Assembly (NCBI GenBank): GCA_003116995.1
Contig: BDSL01000142.1
Location: 124,001-188,000 of the forward strand
Length of the DNA: 64,000 bases
From: Yamagishiella unicocca
Taxonomy: Eukaryota; Chlorophyta; Chlorophyceae; Chlamydomonadales; Volvocaceae
Direction of reading: 5' to 3'
The notes under the pieces are model-generated. The model saw nothing but the letters and a program-made list of their open reading frames with translations. It ran no database searches and was not told the origin of the DNA. Of the stretch, positions 1 to 11,455 are shown one piece after another (within the stretch, counting starts at the first letter, position 1; the number at the start of each line of letters is the position of its first letter). The position numbers were made by a program, and so were the translations under genes.

Positions 1-273
1 GCATCCTCTCCCCCGCACCTCCGCCCCACCTGATGCTCTGCTGCATCCTCTCCCCCGCACCTCCGCCCCACCTGATGCTCTGCTGCATCCTCTCCCCCGC
101 ACCTCCGCCCCACCTGATGCTCTGCTGCATCCTCTCCCCCGCACCTCCGCCCCACCTGATGCTCTGCTGCATCCTCTCCCCCGCACCTCCGCCCCACCTG
201 ATGCTCTGCTGCATCCTCTCCCCCGCACCTCCGCCCCACCTGATGCTCTGCTGCATCCTCTCCCCCGCACCTC
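1..273. repeat. 42-bp tandem repeat, about 6.5 copies
   Basis: Copies start at 1, 43, 85, 127, 169, 211 and 253. The unit is C-rich (begins gcatcctctcccccgcacct) and the copies are practically identical until the last one breaks off after cgcacct. Because 42 is a multiple of three it gives an open frame on the plus strand, but that frame is a simple repeat without other coding support. It lies just beyond the donor site of the minus-strand exon at 373-511, so it is probably intronic or intergenic. The array may continue to the left of the window. Confidence 0.95.
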
Positions 274-372
274 TGACCCAGCCGCCGCAACACGGCCTGC
301 GGTCCCCCTGCCCGAGGACACCTGCTTCGATGCAACCCCTGGTGCGTGCGCCCACTTAGCTCGTCCACTCAC

Positions 373-511
373 GCTCCTCGGATCTCTGGTTGAAGGTCGC
401 CAGTACGAGCCCCACTCCCTCCTCCTCCTCGAAGCGGGCGGCGAGGTACTCGGACACGATCACGGACTGGACCCGGCGCAGCGTGAGCGCAACGGTCTCG
501 GGGCGCTCGGC
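373..511 (-). CDS. internal exon of an unrecognised minus-strand gene
   Basis: On the minus strand a cgcccgcag acceptor precedes position 511 and a strong gtgagtgg donor follows position 373. The 139-nt exon reads without stops in one frame with a charged, helix-like composition (ETVALTLRRVQSVIVSEYL, then a run of four Glu and a LVLATF segment). No family was recognised. It may belong to the same gene as the exons at 1945-2041 and 2495-3010, but the phase does not join directly to 1945-2041, so a missing exon or a separate gene is possible. The gene continues beyond the left edge. Confidence 0.5.
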
Positions 512-1249
512 CTGCGGGCGGTTTGCCGTGTGTAACTGAAAACTGAAGCGCCGTACTAAGAATGAACTGCTGGTGTTCTAAGGGCAGAGTCGAATGGTCG
601 AGTGTAGCGTCGAGGGGGGGATAAAACCCGGGGGGGGGCGAGGGGTTGCGAGGACGGACGGGATGGGAGAGGGGGTTCGTGACGGGTCAAAGGGGAGGAG
701 GGCGGTGTGACGGAAGAGAATACCGTTCGCCGAACTCGGCATGGGGGGGTGGCCGAGGCAAGCCCGGCCAAAGCTACCGATTGTAACGCCGACATTGCGC
801 AGCACCATCAACACCAGCGGTACCCGCACCCAGCAACGCAGGTCAGTACACGGCGCCAACGCCGCCCCCACCTCCCTGGGGTCCTCGCTTCCTTTCGTCT
901 CGCCGTAGCCGATATAGCTTAGCCGCCAAAGGTCATATTACGACCTTCGGCTTTCGTATCCCCAACCCAGTTCTCCCGCATGCATCTCAAAACTTCTGTT
1001 TTAAACGATTTTTTTCGGACATCCACGGGTTTCCCTCGAGCCCCCACCTCCCTGGACTATTTCGCGTCCGGGGACCGCGCCCGCCTCCAGCTGAAGCTAG
1101 AGGAATACAGCGAGCAAGCAAGCAACCAACGAGGACGCCCACCCTTTGGCGGGCTTTAACTAACCAACTAACCGACCCACCAACGTACCTCCAGGCCTCG
1201 CACACACAACGACAGCATCAGGCTGTGGCTCATCATGTGTACTGCGGGG

Positions 1250-1310
1250 GGGGGGTGGTTGAGGGTGGTTGAGGGTGGTTGAGGGTGGTTGAGGGTGGTT
1301 GAGGGTGGTT
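1250..1310. repeat. 10-bp tandem repeat (gagggtggtt)
   Basis: About six perfect copies of gagggtggtt follow a run of nine G. This is G-rich low-complexity DNA with no coding support on either strand. The stretch 512-1944 around it contains no exon that I can support; it is C-rich and includes a diverged duplication of about 29 bp (near 1700 and 1790, spaced about 90 bp). Confidence 0.9.
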
Positions 1311-1944
1311 GGGACATCGGGCGGTCCGTCAGTTCCGTTCGCCTGGTAATGGGTGCCGTGTGGCGGCCCGGAGGTGCAAGGTGGGGGCTCCCGCAGCGAC
1401 CGCTCGTCGCACTGCGCTGCACTGCCCGCCACCGGGCCACAGCGGCCTACCGGCCACCCTCGGCCTAGAGGGTACGAGGCCACCCTACGTCCCAGCCCCA
1501 GGTGTTCCCTCACAGCCCCTCGCACCGCCAGCAGCCGTACCCACCCCGGAGCCAAGCATGGGCCTTACGTGGGACAGGGCGCCTGCTCCCGACTCCCCCC
1601 CCACACACCTCAATCTTGTCGTTTTTCGTGTCACCGGTTTCACACCACCCACCCCTTCATGTCCTTCTCTGCCTTCCCCCTCAGTGTCCGAACTGTTCAG
1701 TGCCGACCTACGGGTTTCCCCTCACACCCCCCAGCATGCATACCCAAACGTGTGTACCAGACGTTTCCTTCTCGGTCTTCCCTTACTGCTCAGCGCCGAC
1801 CTCCGGGTTTCCTCTCACGGCCCAGAGGCCCTGTGCGCCTTAATGTCCGTACTCGTAGCACAGTAGTAGTCGCCGTTGCTTTCCCGTGACTTTACTTCCA
1901 CGCCCACTCATCGCCGTACATGCATACCCGCGGCCCTACCCCAC

Positions 1945-2041
1945 CGCCAAACACACTGCTCAACCACGCCTCGATCGCCCCCAGCTCCAGCCGTTTCCTG
2001 GACGCCCTCCTATCCTCCTCGACCTCCCCCCGCGTCCAGCC
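1945..2041 (-). CDS. possible exon of a minus-strand gene
   Basis: The minus strand has a tttggag acceptor before 2041 and a donor (gtgggg) after 1945. The open frame is rich in charged residues (GWTRGEVEEDRRASRKRLEL, then GAIEAWLSSVF), unlike the low-complexity frames around it. It could follow the exon at 2495-3010 if that exon used an earlier, weaker donor (gtgcca) that leaves phase 0. No family recognised; the exon borders are an inference. Confidence 0.35.
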
Positions 2042-2494
2042 CTCCAAATGCGGCGGCCCAGCACTCAACCGCGCCCCCCCTTTCCCGCTCCCGGTTCTTA
2101 TATGTAACACCCCCCTCCCCGCACCGTTGACGCTCGGTAACGTATCTCACCTCCACGGCATGTTTAGGTCCGCATCCGGTCTGGGACGGAGCCGGGCTTC
2201 GACGGCCTCACCCCACCATGCCCCAGCCCGCCACCCATGCTCCCTCATTTGCGCCTCACACGCTACCACACACTAGTTTGTTACTTTGCCTCGGCACGCC
2301 GCCGACGGGCCATATCCACAGGTTTCCCGGTAGTGAACCCACGTTTTTCGGCACTCGCACTCAGACGCGTTTCTGCAGACTGTTCGCCGGCTAGTTTCCG
2401 CCCTCCGTTTCCTCCTACTTCGTGTAACCGGGCCCCCACCCCCGCCCCCGCCCCTACCCCCGCTTCCATTGCTTCGCTGTCCCCCATCGCTCAC

Positions 2495-3010
2495 CGCCTA
2501 GTGGCACGGTGATCAGCAGCACCGCGGCCTTGAGCAGCGCCCCTGAGAACCGCTCCGCGGGCTTGCTCATCGAGGCAAACGCGTCCTCCTGCACACGAGT
2601 CGCGCGCCGCTGCTCCGCTCGGGACTCCCTGGCTGCCCTGGCAGCACCCAGATTCGCAGCCGCGCTAGCGCTGCTCCGCTCGGACCTAGCGGCCGCCGCA
2701 GGCTGCCTTAGGGCTCCTCGCGTTGAGGAGCCAGCTGCTAGAGGAGAGACACCGGCTGCAGCAGCTGGCTCGCCGGTTCCGATGGGGAAGAGCGCGCGCT
2801 GCAGGGAGGCCCACAGCGATGCCTGCGGAGAAGCAACCGAGGCGCCATCCTGTCCGGCGATGCCGGGCTTTGGGAAGCCACCGCCACCGCCGCCAGCGTT
2901 TTCACTATAGTTTCTAAGCAGTTGTGCGTAGGGCGCGTAAAGCCCTGTTGGCGTGGCCTGGCGCGATGCGGGCGCCAATGAGCGCGCGAGATTCGCGGCT
3001 GCTGCGTCTC
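2495..3010 (-). CDS. exon of an unrecognised minus-strand gene with a possible membrane segment
   Basis: This minus-strand exon runs from a ccctcgcag acceptor (before 3010) to a gtgagcg donor (after 2495), 516 nt open in one frame. The product is Ala/Gly/Ser-rich with a Gly6 run and ends in a hydrophobic stretch (GALLKAAVLLITVPLGG) that could be a membrane helix or targeting segment. Upstream exons would lie at higher coordinates. Only a few in-frame residues precede the usable start-like codons, so I treat it as internal. No family recognised. Confidence 0.4.
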
Positions 3011-3561
3011 CTGCGAGGGAACCGATATGCGCAATATAAATAATGAACTAATAATCCGTCGCGAAGTGCATAAGACGCACCGTTGCCCAGAACGCTCACA
3101 AACACCGGCTGGGCCTTCCATGCCTGCAGGAGCTGCGCAAACATGGGCGCCCAACGTTATAAGCTGATGTTGCTGAGGTATAGTAAAAGGAAGAACAGAA
3201 GACATGTTTAGCGTGTGAAGCTTGCTTCTGCATGCGTCCTGGAGAGAAATAATGCGTCGTACACGTCCTTGGCAGCGCACAGAGGTGCCAGAGCGGCAGA
3301 AAAGCCGACCCTCTCCCCCCCCCGTCTCCCTAGTTTATCTGCAAGGTGTGCAAGTGCCTTTCCACAGGCTGAGCCTGCCCCCGACATTCCACAAATACAT
3401 GCCCACATAAGCCTCGCACACATGCTTGCGTGCGACACTTTACACACCTCTGCACAGGCCTGCACAAGCATTATTCCATAAAAAAACGCACAATTTTTAA
3501 ATGACACCAAAATCATCGGGAGGCTGAGGGGCGACGCCTCCTGGCCTCAGGCATTTGCCGT

Positions 3562-4144
3562 ACTGTCGCAGAGGTGGCATACACGCACCCCGCTGATCGT
3601 CTCCCTCTGCCGAAGGACTTGAAGGGATTGGTTTAAGCGCCGAAACCACGACCGTACTGCGCACGCAGCACCTACGGGGCGGGGCGGCTGAGCCCCAAGC
3701 AGCAGCCGGAGCCGCAGTTCGCACACCAGCTGATCCTGATTAACAACCCGCACAGACGGGCGGGTAGGTGTTGAGGACCAAACCCCTCCCCAACTCGTGT
3801 TCGGGACCCCAGGCAAGCAAGCGCCGCTAAGACCCGCAGACGGGACCAAAACACAACCACCCCAAGCCGAACCGCACGGTCCCACAAAACGACGACGCCA
3901 GGGGTGACATCCTCCGACGCTACACCTCCGAGGCAGCCGCCATGTGCCGCCGCCCAGCCTCCATCGCGCCGACGGCCGCTAGCACCACGACGTCCCAGAC
4001 ACATTGCTGCACCCACGGAGGGGCCAACACTAAGCACACTCGTCATGTACGTACGGTGCTGCATGCCTGGTTTCGGCGCTCCTTCAAATCCTTCAGCGGA
4101 GGGAGACGATCAGCGGGGTGCATGCCGCCTCTATCTGCGACAGT
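3562..4144. mobile_element. inverted-repeat (foldback or MITE-like) element
   Basis: Arms of about 100 bp at 3562-3665 and 4042-4144 are imperfect reverse complements of each other. The outer ends read actgtcgcag on the left and ctgcgacagt on the right, and both arms share gggagacgatcagcggggtg in inverted orientation. About 375 bp of C-rich DNA lies between them. There is no transposase frame inside and I could not define a target-site duplication. The structure fits a non-autonomous DNA transposon; an old inverted duplication is the alternative. Confidence 0.55.
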
Positions 4145-4177
4145 CTTCAGTGTGGGATTCGTGGAGGTTTCTAGAAA

Positions 4178-4199
4178 TGTAGGGTTTAGGGTTAGGGTT
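4178..4199 (+). other. short interstitial telomere-like patch
   Basis: The sequence gtagggtttagggttagggtt contains about three degenerate TTTAGGG/TTAGGG units, 35 bp beyond the inverted-repeat element. Plant-type TTTAGGG and algal TTTTAGGG are known telomere repeats of green lineages. With only three units this may be chance or a healed break. Confidence 0.4.
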
Positions 4200-5084
4200 C
4201 ATGGCAATAGACCCTATTCCAGAACGGAAGTTGCACCTGCCCTAGTGCCCTTGCTCCTTCGGAAGCCTCCGGTAAATTCTCGCCTCCAGAAATTCTCGCA
4301 TGTGCCTGCCTCGTGCTCTTTGTGGGCCGCTAACCTGCATTCCTGGTGCTCTCTTTGCTGAGGGCTGTTTTGTTCTTTTTGCGTTGCCCCCGCGTGCGGG
4401 TTGGTGCGCCTAGGTGGTGGGTGTGCCTGGGGCGCCGCGTTGGTGCGCCTCGTTGCTGTGCCTAGTTGGTGCGCCTAGTCGATGCCCGTGTTGGTGGGTG
4501 TGCCTGGGGCGCCGTCTGCCCGGTTTTTGTGTTTTCCCCGTCCTCGTGACCTTGGCTTGTTTAACTTGCCCTTCGTGCTGCGGTCCCTTTGCTGGTCGGT
4601 TGCTTTGGTGAGGCGCTCTTTCGCGGGTGGGTGGTGCATAGGGCGCGTCGGTCCGCCGGGCTGTTTGCTGCTCTCACCGTTGTTTCTGCGGCAGGCCTTG
4701 GGTGCCTGAGTTGTTTGTCGGTTGGGTCCCCGCCGCCTTCGGCGCGGCGGGGTGTACCATTTTCCCGTGCCTTTGGGGGCGTCTGCTGGCTGCTAGCGCT
4801 GGCTTGGCGGCTTCTTGTCTCCGCAGTGCCTGGGGTTGTATAAAAACCGGTGCCTGGGGTGGGTGGGCTGGCGCGTCTTGGTCTGTGTACGTGTGGGGTG
4901 CTGTCTGCAGTGTTCCGCTTTCTTTTTTTGGAACCCCCTTTCTGCTACACCCGGTGTTCCTTCTGCTGGTTGGCGTGGTGGTTGGCACATCCGTGTGGGT
5001 TGTGGCTGTTCAAGGTTCGTCCTCCTGCCACTTGCCAGCTCCCTTTCTTGGGCTGCTCTGCCGGAGCTTTTTGTTGTCGCCCTT

Positions 5085-6187
5085 TCCCGCTGTCTCGTGC
5101 GGGTTGTGCGTTTCGTTTTGCGGTGCCTGGCGGTCGGGCTATGCTGTAGCGTCTTGGCTGCTGTTTGGCTGGGGTGGCGTTTTTGTGCCTTTCGAGGCTT
5201 TCCTGTGCCCTTAGCGAAGTCTGCTGGGTTCAGACCCGGCTGTCGTAGAGTGCGGCCAGACATGAGCCCCTCCTCTTGTCCTGGGTTCGCCCGGGCTTGG
5301 GGACATTGTCACCTCTCACCTCTCATTGGTATGTACACGCACGCGCACTTGCTTTCTTGCTGGAAATCGGCCCTTTACACCGTCAAGTACCAATGATACC
5401 CGTACCGATGTGCCCGATGGTTCTACCTCTTGGTCGGGAACCCACTGTAACCGATCCAACAAGATGCCAGTGACATGTAACTTGAAATGGCAAACGGTCT
5501 ACCCGACATGTGTAACCGCGCGGTCCGCGTGGTTCGGTTACACCAATACGGCCAAGTAGGTCACGTGGCAGGCAGGGCGAAGCTTGTGCATGTCCATCAC
5601 AGCTAGCGTCGTCCTGCTGCTCGCTAATTTGCTAATAAGATGTTGCAGTGTCCTCAGGCCCGGAATAAACCAGGACAAAACACGAGGCCCTGGCCGAATG
5701 TTACGACGTACCCCTGCCAACGACTCCTGGCCCTAAGTACCTACATACCTTGCCTCCTGTTTTTAGGGCGCTTTATTTTACTTGCCTTGTTTGCTGCTTT
5801 GAGGAATAGTCGTCCAGATTACCTCAATGGCGGGCCCGCGCCCGATATATCCGGATAGTTGGTACGTCAGTCAGCAGGGTATGTCTGGGTTTCCAGTGGG
5901 TCCCTGCAACCGGCCAAATCTTTCGATCCATTTTCTGACGAGGAGATTTCACAGTGTCCTCAAGCCCGGGCGAACCCAGGACGAGAAGAAAGGCCCATGC
6001 CGGGCCTCACCATACGACAGCCAGGGCTTAACCCAGCAGACGCCCCGAAGGGCACAGGAAAGCCACGAAAGGCATAAAGACCCCACCCTGCCCAAAGCAG
6101 CAGCCAAGATGCAACAGCACGGCCAACCGACTTCACGGCCGCCAGGCACCGTAAAACAAAACGCACAACCCGCACGAAACAGTGTCC
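5085..6187. mobile_element. large imperfect inverted-repeat pair
   Basis: Positions 5085-5312 are an imperfect reverse complement of 5952-6187. The arms share, for example, cctgggttcgcccgggcttg (left) against its complement on the right, and outer segments that read cgtgcgggttgtgcgtttcg on the left. A third partial, diverged copy of the inner arm end is present in direct orientation at about 5643-5720. The centre has no transposase frame. This fits a foldback-type element or two dispersed repeats of one family inserted in opposite orientation. Confidence 0.5.
5408..5453 (+). repeat. 46-bp dispersed repeat, copy A
   Basis: This 46-bp stretch (core tgcccgatggttctacct, then ggaacccactgtaaccg) recurs at 44203-44248 in the same orientation with about three or four mismatches. 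The flanks do not match. Confidence 0.7.
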
Positions 6188-6850
6188 GGGGTCTTCGGCA
6201 TCTTTCCCCTGTCGGGGTTGGGATCAGCCGGCCCTTCTTGAAGCTGAGCGGAACCCTTAAGGTGCTGAGAAGCAGGGCACAGATGTGGCCCAGAGACTCC
6301 GCCCGCCCCTGCGATGAGCTGGCTACCCCGCCACACGCCGTCCATCAGATACGTCAATCTCACCCCGTACACTCGGAGTGGGCGGAACACTTCTAACTTC
6401 AGGGCCGTGTATAAGCGTCACACCAACCAGAGCGATGCTGAACGGCATGTGGGGCCAAAGAAATGCTGCTTCCCCATCATTTTGAACGCTAGTGCAACTC
6501 GAAGCCAGTATCGCCTGCTGCCAGTATCCCAAGCAGCCTCAAACCGTTGACCACAACCGGTGGCTCGCACCACCTACTCCTGGATTGCCTCCTGGCCCAT
6601 CTTTGTTGACTTCTGTGGTCACCAACCCCCCGCACTCCTCGCTCGGCGCTGCAGTGGTTGGGTAACGAAAATGCGATGGGACTCCCAACCCTGCAATAGG
6701 GTGTCCGGGTCTCCTTGTGGCTGCACCACGCTGACATCTGTCGGACACTCTGGATCTCGTCTCACTTATGCGGGGCCGACTCATGCCCTGGGCCACATAC
6801 CCCTTAAATCTAGTTGCACGCCTTCGCAAACCGTCCTAAGCCCGCCTTTC

Positions 6851-7170
6851 AAGGCACAACCCGCCGGGCTACGATCAAGGCACAACCCGAAGCGCTACGA
6901 TCAAGGCACAACCCACCGGGCTACGATCAAGGCACAACCCACCGGGCTACGATCAAGGCACAACCCACCGGGCTACGATCAAGGCACAACCCACCGGGCT
7001 ACGATCAAGGCACAACCCACCGGGCTACGATCAAAGCACAGCCCACCGGGCTACGATCAAGGCACAACCCACCGGGCTACGATCAAGGCACAACCCACCG
7101 GGATACGATCAAGGCACAACCCACCGGGATACGAGCAAGGCACAGCGCATCGGGATACGAGCAAGTAAGG
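6851..7170. repeat. 26-bp tandem repeat, about 12 copies
   Basis: The unit includes aaggcacaacccaccgggct and acgatc with a 26-bp period (6851, 6877, 6903 and on). The last units diverge (gatacgagcaag). The plus-strand frame stays open only because three units make 78 nt and no unit contains a stop; there is no other sign of coding. Confidence 0.9.
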
Positions 7171-7302
7171 CACAAGCACTCTGCCCACCGGCCACGAGCC
7201 AAACGGCCACGCAGCCCACCGTCGGTGGGCCACCGACCTACGCGCAAAGAACGCCCGCCGGACTACAAGCAAAGACACAGCGGCCCACAGGGCTACCCGT
7301 GA

Positions 7303-7999
7303 TGCATGCCCGGCCCAACGAGATGTGGAAGTCGAGTTCCGATTCAGAATGCCTCACGGTACTTGCGGTGGGACGGCACCCGCCAGGCCTATGCCCCAAG
7401 CCTCTCCCCTAACAAACTGAACTAACAGGCGACGCGGCCCGCTCGAGCTGGTGTATCAGTGACCCGCCGTCTACCCACTACTATCTCGTTCTCCCACACG
7501 GTCCCGTCCCACACTTGCCAAGCGTATGAACCTGGATTCTAAAACTCCGACGTTCGGGGTGCTCGACGGCCGCCGCCCGACACTGTCCCCGCTAGCCCAG
7601 CCCGGTGCAACAAATCCGGGCCCCGCAGCCCGAACTGGCCCATGGTGCCTAACCCCGCCCAGAGCTTCTCCTGTTGTCGGGTGATCCGACTCGTGGCTGC
7701 TAGCAACCCCACCTGGTCCCTGCGCCCTCGATTCCCTTACGGGAAGGCTCACAATACCGAGTTTAGAACGACTTATTCAGGCAGGCATCATCCTGACGAA
7801 CGCCCCCCGACCCCTTCCGCCGGGCCCTGTAATGCCAGAAAGGACACACACCGGCTAGCCGGTTACGTGCATGCACAAGTGAATTGCCCGCTAGCCGGTT
7901 ACGTGCATGCACGGCAAAAAAGGTCATGAAACAGGCTTCTAACAAGCTGAAATAATATAAATATGTATATGTAAATTGTTCCACCTATGAGCGTGGGCG
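7303..7999. other. no gene seen; one short direct repeat
   Basis: No exon or RNA gene can be supported here. The only structure noted is a 23-bp direct repeat (gctagccggttacgtgcatg plus cac) at about 7854 and 7891, spaced 37 bp. Confidence 0.5.
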
Positions 8000-9235
8000 T
8001 GCGCCGCCTCTGCGTGCATCGCTCCATCCCTCCGTGCACGGTACCGGTAAAAAGCGTGCACGAGCGCCGATCAGCCCGCAGACAGCTGTTCCGGGTCACT
8101 GTACCGCGCAAGAATGTTCATTACACATGTATGCAGGTCGTTCACTCATGATTCCGGGCGTGCGACGCCTATTTGCAGCCCGTGCATCGCTCCAGGCCTC
8201 CGTGCACGGTACCGGTAAAAAGCGTGCACGAGCGCCGATCAGCCCACAGACAGCTGTTCCGGGTCCCTGTACCGCGCGAGAATGTTCATTACACATGTAT
8301 GCAGGTCGTTCACTCATGATTCCGGGCGTGCGACGCCTATTTGCGGCCCGTGCATCGCTCCAGGCCTCCGTGCACGGTACCGGTAAAAAGCGTGCACGAG
8401 CGCCGATCAGCCCACAGACAGCTGTTCCGGGTCCCTGTACCGCGCAAAAATGCTCATTACACATGTATGCAGGTCGTTCACTCATGATTCCGGGCGTGCG
8501 ACGCCTATTTGCGGCCCGTGCATCGCTCCAGGCCTCCGTGCACGGTACCGGTAAAAAGCGTGCACGAGCGCCGATCAGCCCACAGACAGCTGTTCCGGGT
8601 CCCTGTACCGCGCGAGAATGTTCATTACACTGTATGCAGGTCGTTCACTCATGATTCCGGGTGTGCGACGCCTATTTGCGGCCCGTGCATCGCTCCAGGC
8701 CTCCGTGCACGGTACCGGTAAAAAGCGTGCACGAGCGCCGATCAGCCCACAGACAGCTGTTCCGGGTCCCTGTACCGCGCGCGCGAGAATGTTCATTACA
8801 CATGTATGCAAGTCGTTCACTCATGATTCCGGGCATGCGACGCCTATTTGCGGCCCGTGCATCGCTCCAGGCCTCCGTGCACGGTACCGGTAAAAAGCGT
8901 GCACGAGCGCCGATCAGCCCACAGACAGCTGTTCCGGGTCCCTGTACCGCGCGAGAATGTTTATTACACTGTATGCAAGTCGTTCACTCATGATTCCGGG
9001 CGTGCGACGCCTATTTGCGGCCCGTGCATCGCTCCAGGCCTCCGTGCACGGTACCGGTAAAAAGCGTGCACGAGCGCCGATCAGCCCACAGACAGCTGTT
9101 CCGGGTCCCTGTACCGCGCGAGAATGTTTATTACACTGTATGCAGGTCGTTCACTCATGATTCCGGGCGTACGACGCCTATTTGCGGCCCGTGCATCGCT
9201 CCAGGCCTTCGTGCACGGTACCGGTAAAAAGCGAG
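8000..9235. repeat. 167-172-bp satellite, about 7.3 copies
   Basis: The landmark cgtgcacggtaccgg occurs at 8033, 8201, 8369, 8537, 8704, 8876, 9043 and 9210, giving periods of 168, 168, 168, 167, 172, 167 and 167. The units differ mainly by small indels near cgcgcgagaatgttcattac (cgcg expansion, cat loss). Open frames on both strands arise from the period and change frame between copies, so coding is unlikely. The array ends in a duplicated 20-bp motif (gcgaggacgagagccgag..) at 9232-9271. Confidence 0.95.
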
Positions 9236-9271
9236 GACGAGAGCCGAGTGGCGAGGACGAGAGCCGAGAGG

Positions 9272-11455
9272 GCGAAGGTCGAGGGAGATGGTCGCGAAGA
9301 CGGCGTTCGTGAGGATAGCTGAGGCTGCCAGTCGACATTGCCACGGACTGAGGCTGAAGATACGCTTAACTACTCATGCGAATCCTAGCGATGAAGGCGG
9401 GGTCCATTCTACTGCCTTTCGTTACAACAACCCGGCTCACTAAATAAGCGGGCCTTACTTATCCATGTACGGTCGCTCGGCCTTGGAGGTTCCCCTTTAG
9501 AAATTACTAGAGCTAACACCGGTCCGGTGAATGGGATTCACGCAGACACTGACGCTTTATATACATATATGCGCTCCAGCTTCTCTGTGCACATTCAGTT
9601 GCTTGTCAAGGAGGACGCGCGCCTCGGGGGCGGCGCTTTACTACTGGGAGGTCGGCGGAAACCGGCGTAAGTCCGACCCTTCCTACCAATCAACTCCTAA
9701 TCTATAACGGCCACAGAAAGAAGTTTATATGTTGCCTACAAATGTTGCCTATATGTTGCCTACTAATATGCTTCTTCAAATGGTAGTATGTTCTAAATGC
9801 CTATATGTTGCCTGCTAATATATATGTTCTTCAAATGGTAGTCTTGCTTGTAGGTAGGGCCTGACATACGACGACAGGCCAGGCGACAGCTGGCAGGGCG
9901 AAGGAATGTCAGGCCGGAACAACTCCAGCTGCAGGCCGCACGCAGACGCACGCTGTCTATGAAGAACCTCTTAATGCGCTGCATCGACTGAACATCATTT
10001 AAATCAAGTCGCCCGATAAACATTCCAGTCAAATTTGGGGTAAGGTCTGGGGTTGTGCGTACTTCACACATTTCCTGTGCAGGAACTCACAGTTACCACC
10101 ACGGCCGTAATCATAACTACGACTTTCAGACACCATGCATTTCCAATCATTTGTTAGAGTAGCATAATATTCTTTGTGCATTTCTAAGGCTGTCGGCTGC
10201 TGAATAAAAGCTGCTCGCTTGGGCTGCTGGCGAACATACGGTTAATAAGGTTTCTTCTGGCGCAGCGCTGTAACTAGTACCTTCGCACTAAAACTTCACA
10301 ATACTGGTTATGGCTCTAACCACTTGCGTTCTAAAAACCGCAAGGCGACTGATACGACGCCATGACAGCAGGTTCTGCAATACAGTGACGGACTTATCGG
10401 ACGCGGTGATCGTGCCTGCGCGTTAGTTGACTCTAGCAACAAGCTTAAGCTTTAATTGCAACTTATTACATATACTACTTGGCCCCTGACGAGCTTGGCT
10501 GTGTTCCGGCGCACCTTTAAGAAGGTTTCTGGAAGCTAGGGCTATTTGGGCCCTACATGCCCGTGTGCGTGCCTAACCAGTACTTCGGGAGGTAGACGTT
10601 GCTGATATGAATATTGGTGTATGCGGTTGAATGAGTGAAGCAATGCGCTTAACTCTGTCACTGCAAGTGTGGGTAGGACTAGACGATTAATTATGTGCAT
10701 TCGTGCTTAGGGAGAATATGCTCAGCGAGCAAAAACAACCTGTGCTCTGGAACACGTTTTCCACGGGCGGGAACCCGTTGCTTGGAAATTCAAAGTGCTC
10801 TGGAACACACTTTCCACGGAAACCCGTTGGAAGCCCTTACTGCAGTAAATCCCTGTCAGCTTTCTCACTAGTCCGAAAGCAGAGGAACGTAACCTATTAT
10901 GTCCCTCTACTCTACTGCTAATTGTGTGATTCATGCATCACGTGCTTGCCGCGCACACTAACTGCCTGCGTCGCGCGTAGTCCTGCCTGGGTAGGTTCAT
11001 TATTACGTAGCCGCGACCGAGCGACTGTCAACGCGTTTATTTGGAAAGAATTTTTCACATCTACCAGCACGCACAATTGATTTGATTATACGATGTCACG
11101 GTGACGCGCGCAGGGACCCCACAGCAAATAATTGCTGCGCGACTACTGCTGGTTCGCTGCTGCCCCCGACCGGTCCTCCTTCCCTGGCTAGCGGGCGGAG
11201 CGACGACTGACAAGGAAGCAGTCCACAATCTATCGCGGTGGACGGTTCAGTACTTCAGAACGAATCACATGCGTAATTATAATCCCATAATTATTAATCT
11301 TTGCATGAACGAATAGCGATCTCTTCATCCCATTAGCTCGATCGGCCGCGGCACGTACGCAGCCGCCGCAAATATCCTCCCATCTGACCGTTCGACAATA
11401 CTGAGTCATCATGTTCGGAGGAATCAGGCGATGTGATGTGTCCAGGCAGCATGCC
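9272..11455. other. intergenic region without recognisable gene
   Basis: No exon or RNA gene can be supported. Local direct duplications occur at about 9725-9843 (a segment containing tatgttgcctactaatat and cttcaaatggtagt, twice) and at 10742-10830 (gtgctctggaacac ... acccgttg twice, 53 bp apart). The proximal part should hold the promoter and 5'UTR of the gene starting at 11456, but no motif stands out. Confidence 0.5.

Noticed and set aside
33..359. 108-codon plus frame at the left edge
   Set aside because: Produced by the 42-bp tandem repeat (a multiple of three); no other coding sign.
6560..7302. Two long plus frames over the 26-bp repeat
   Set aside because: Open only because the repeat lacks stops; both frames encode the same kind of simple repeat.
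8034..8654. 206-codon plus frame and several overlapping frames in the 168-bp satellite
   Set aside because: All come from the tandem repeat period; frames shift where units are 167 or 172 bp.
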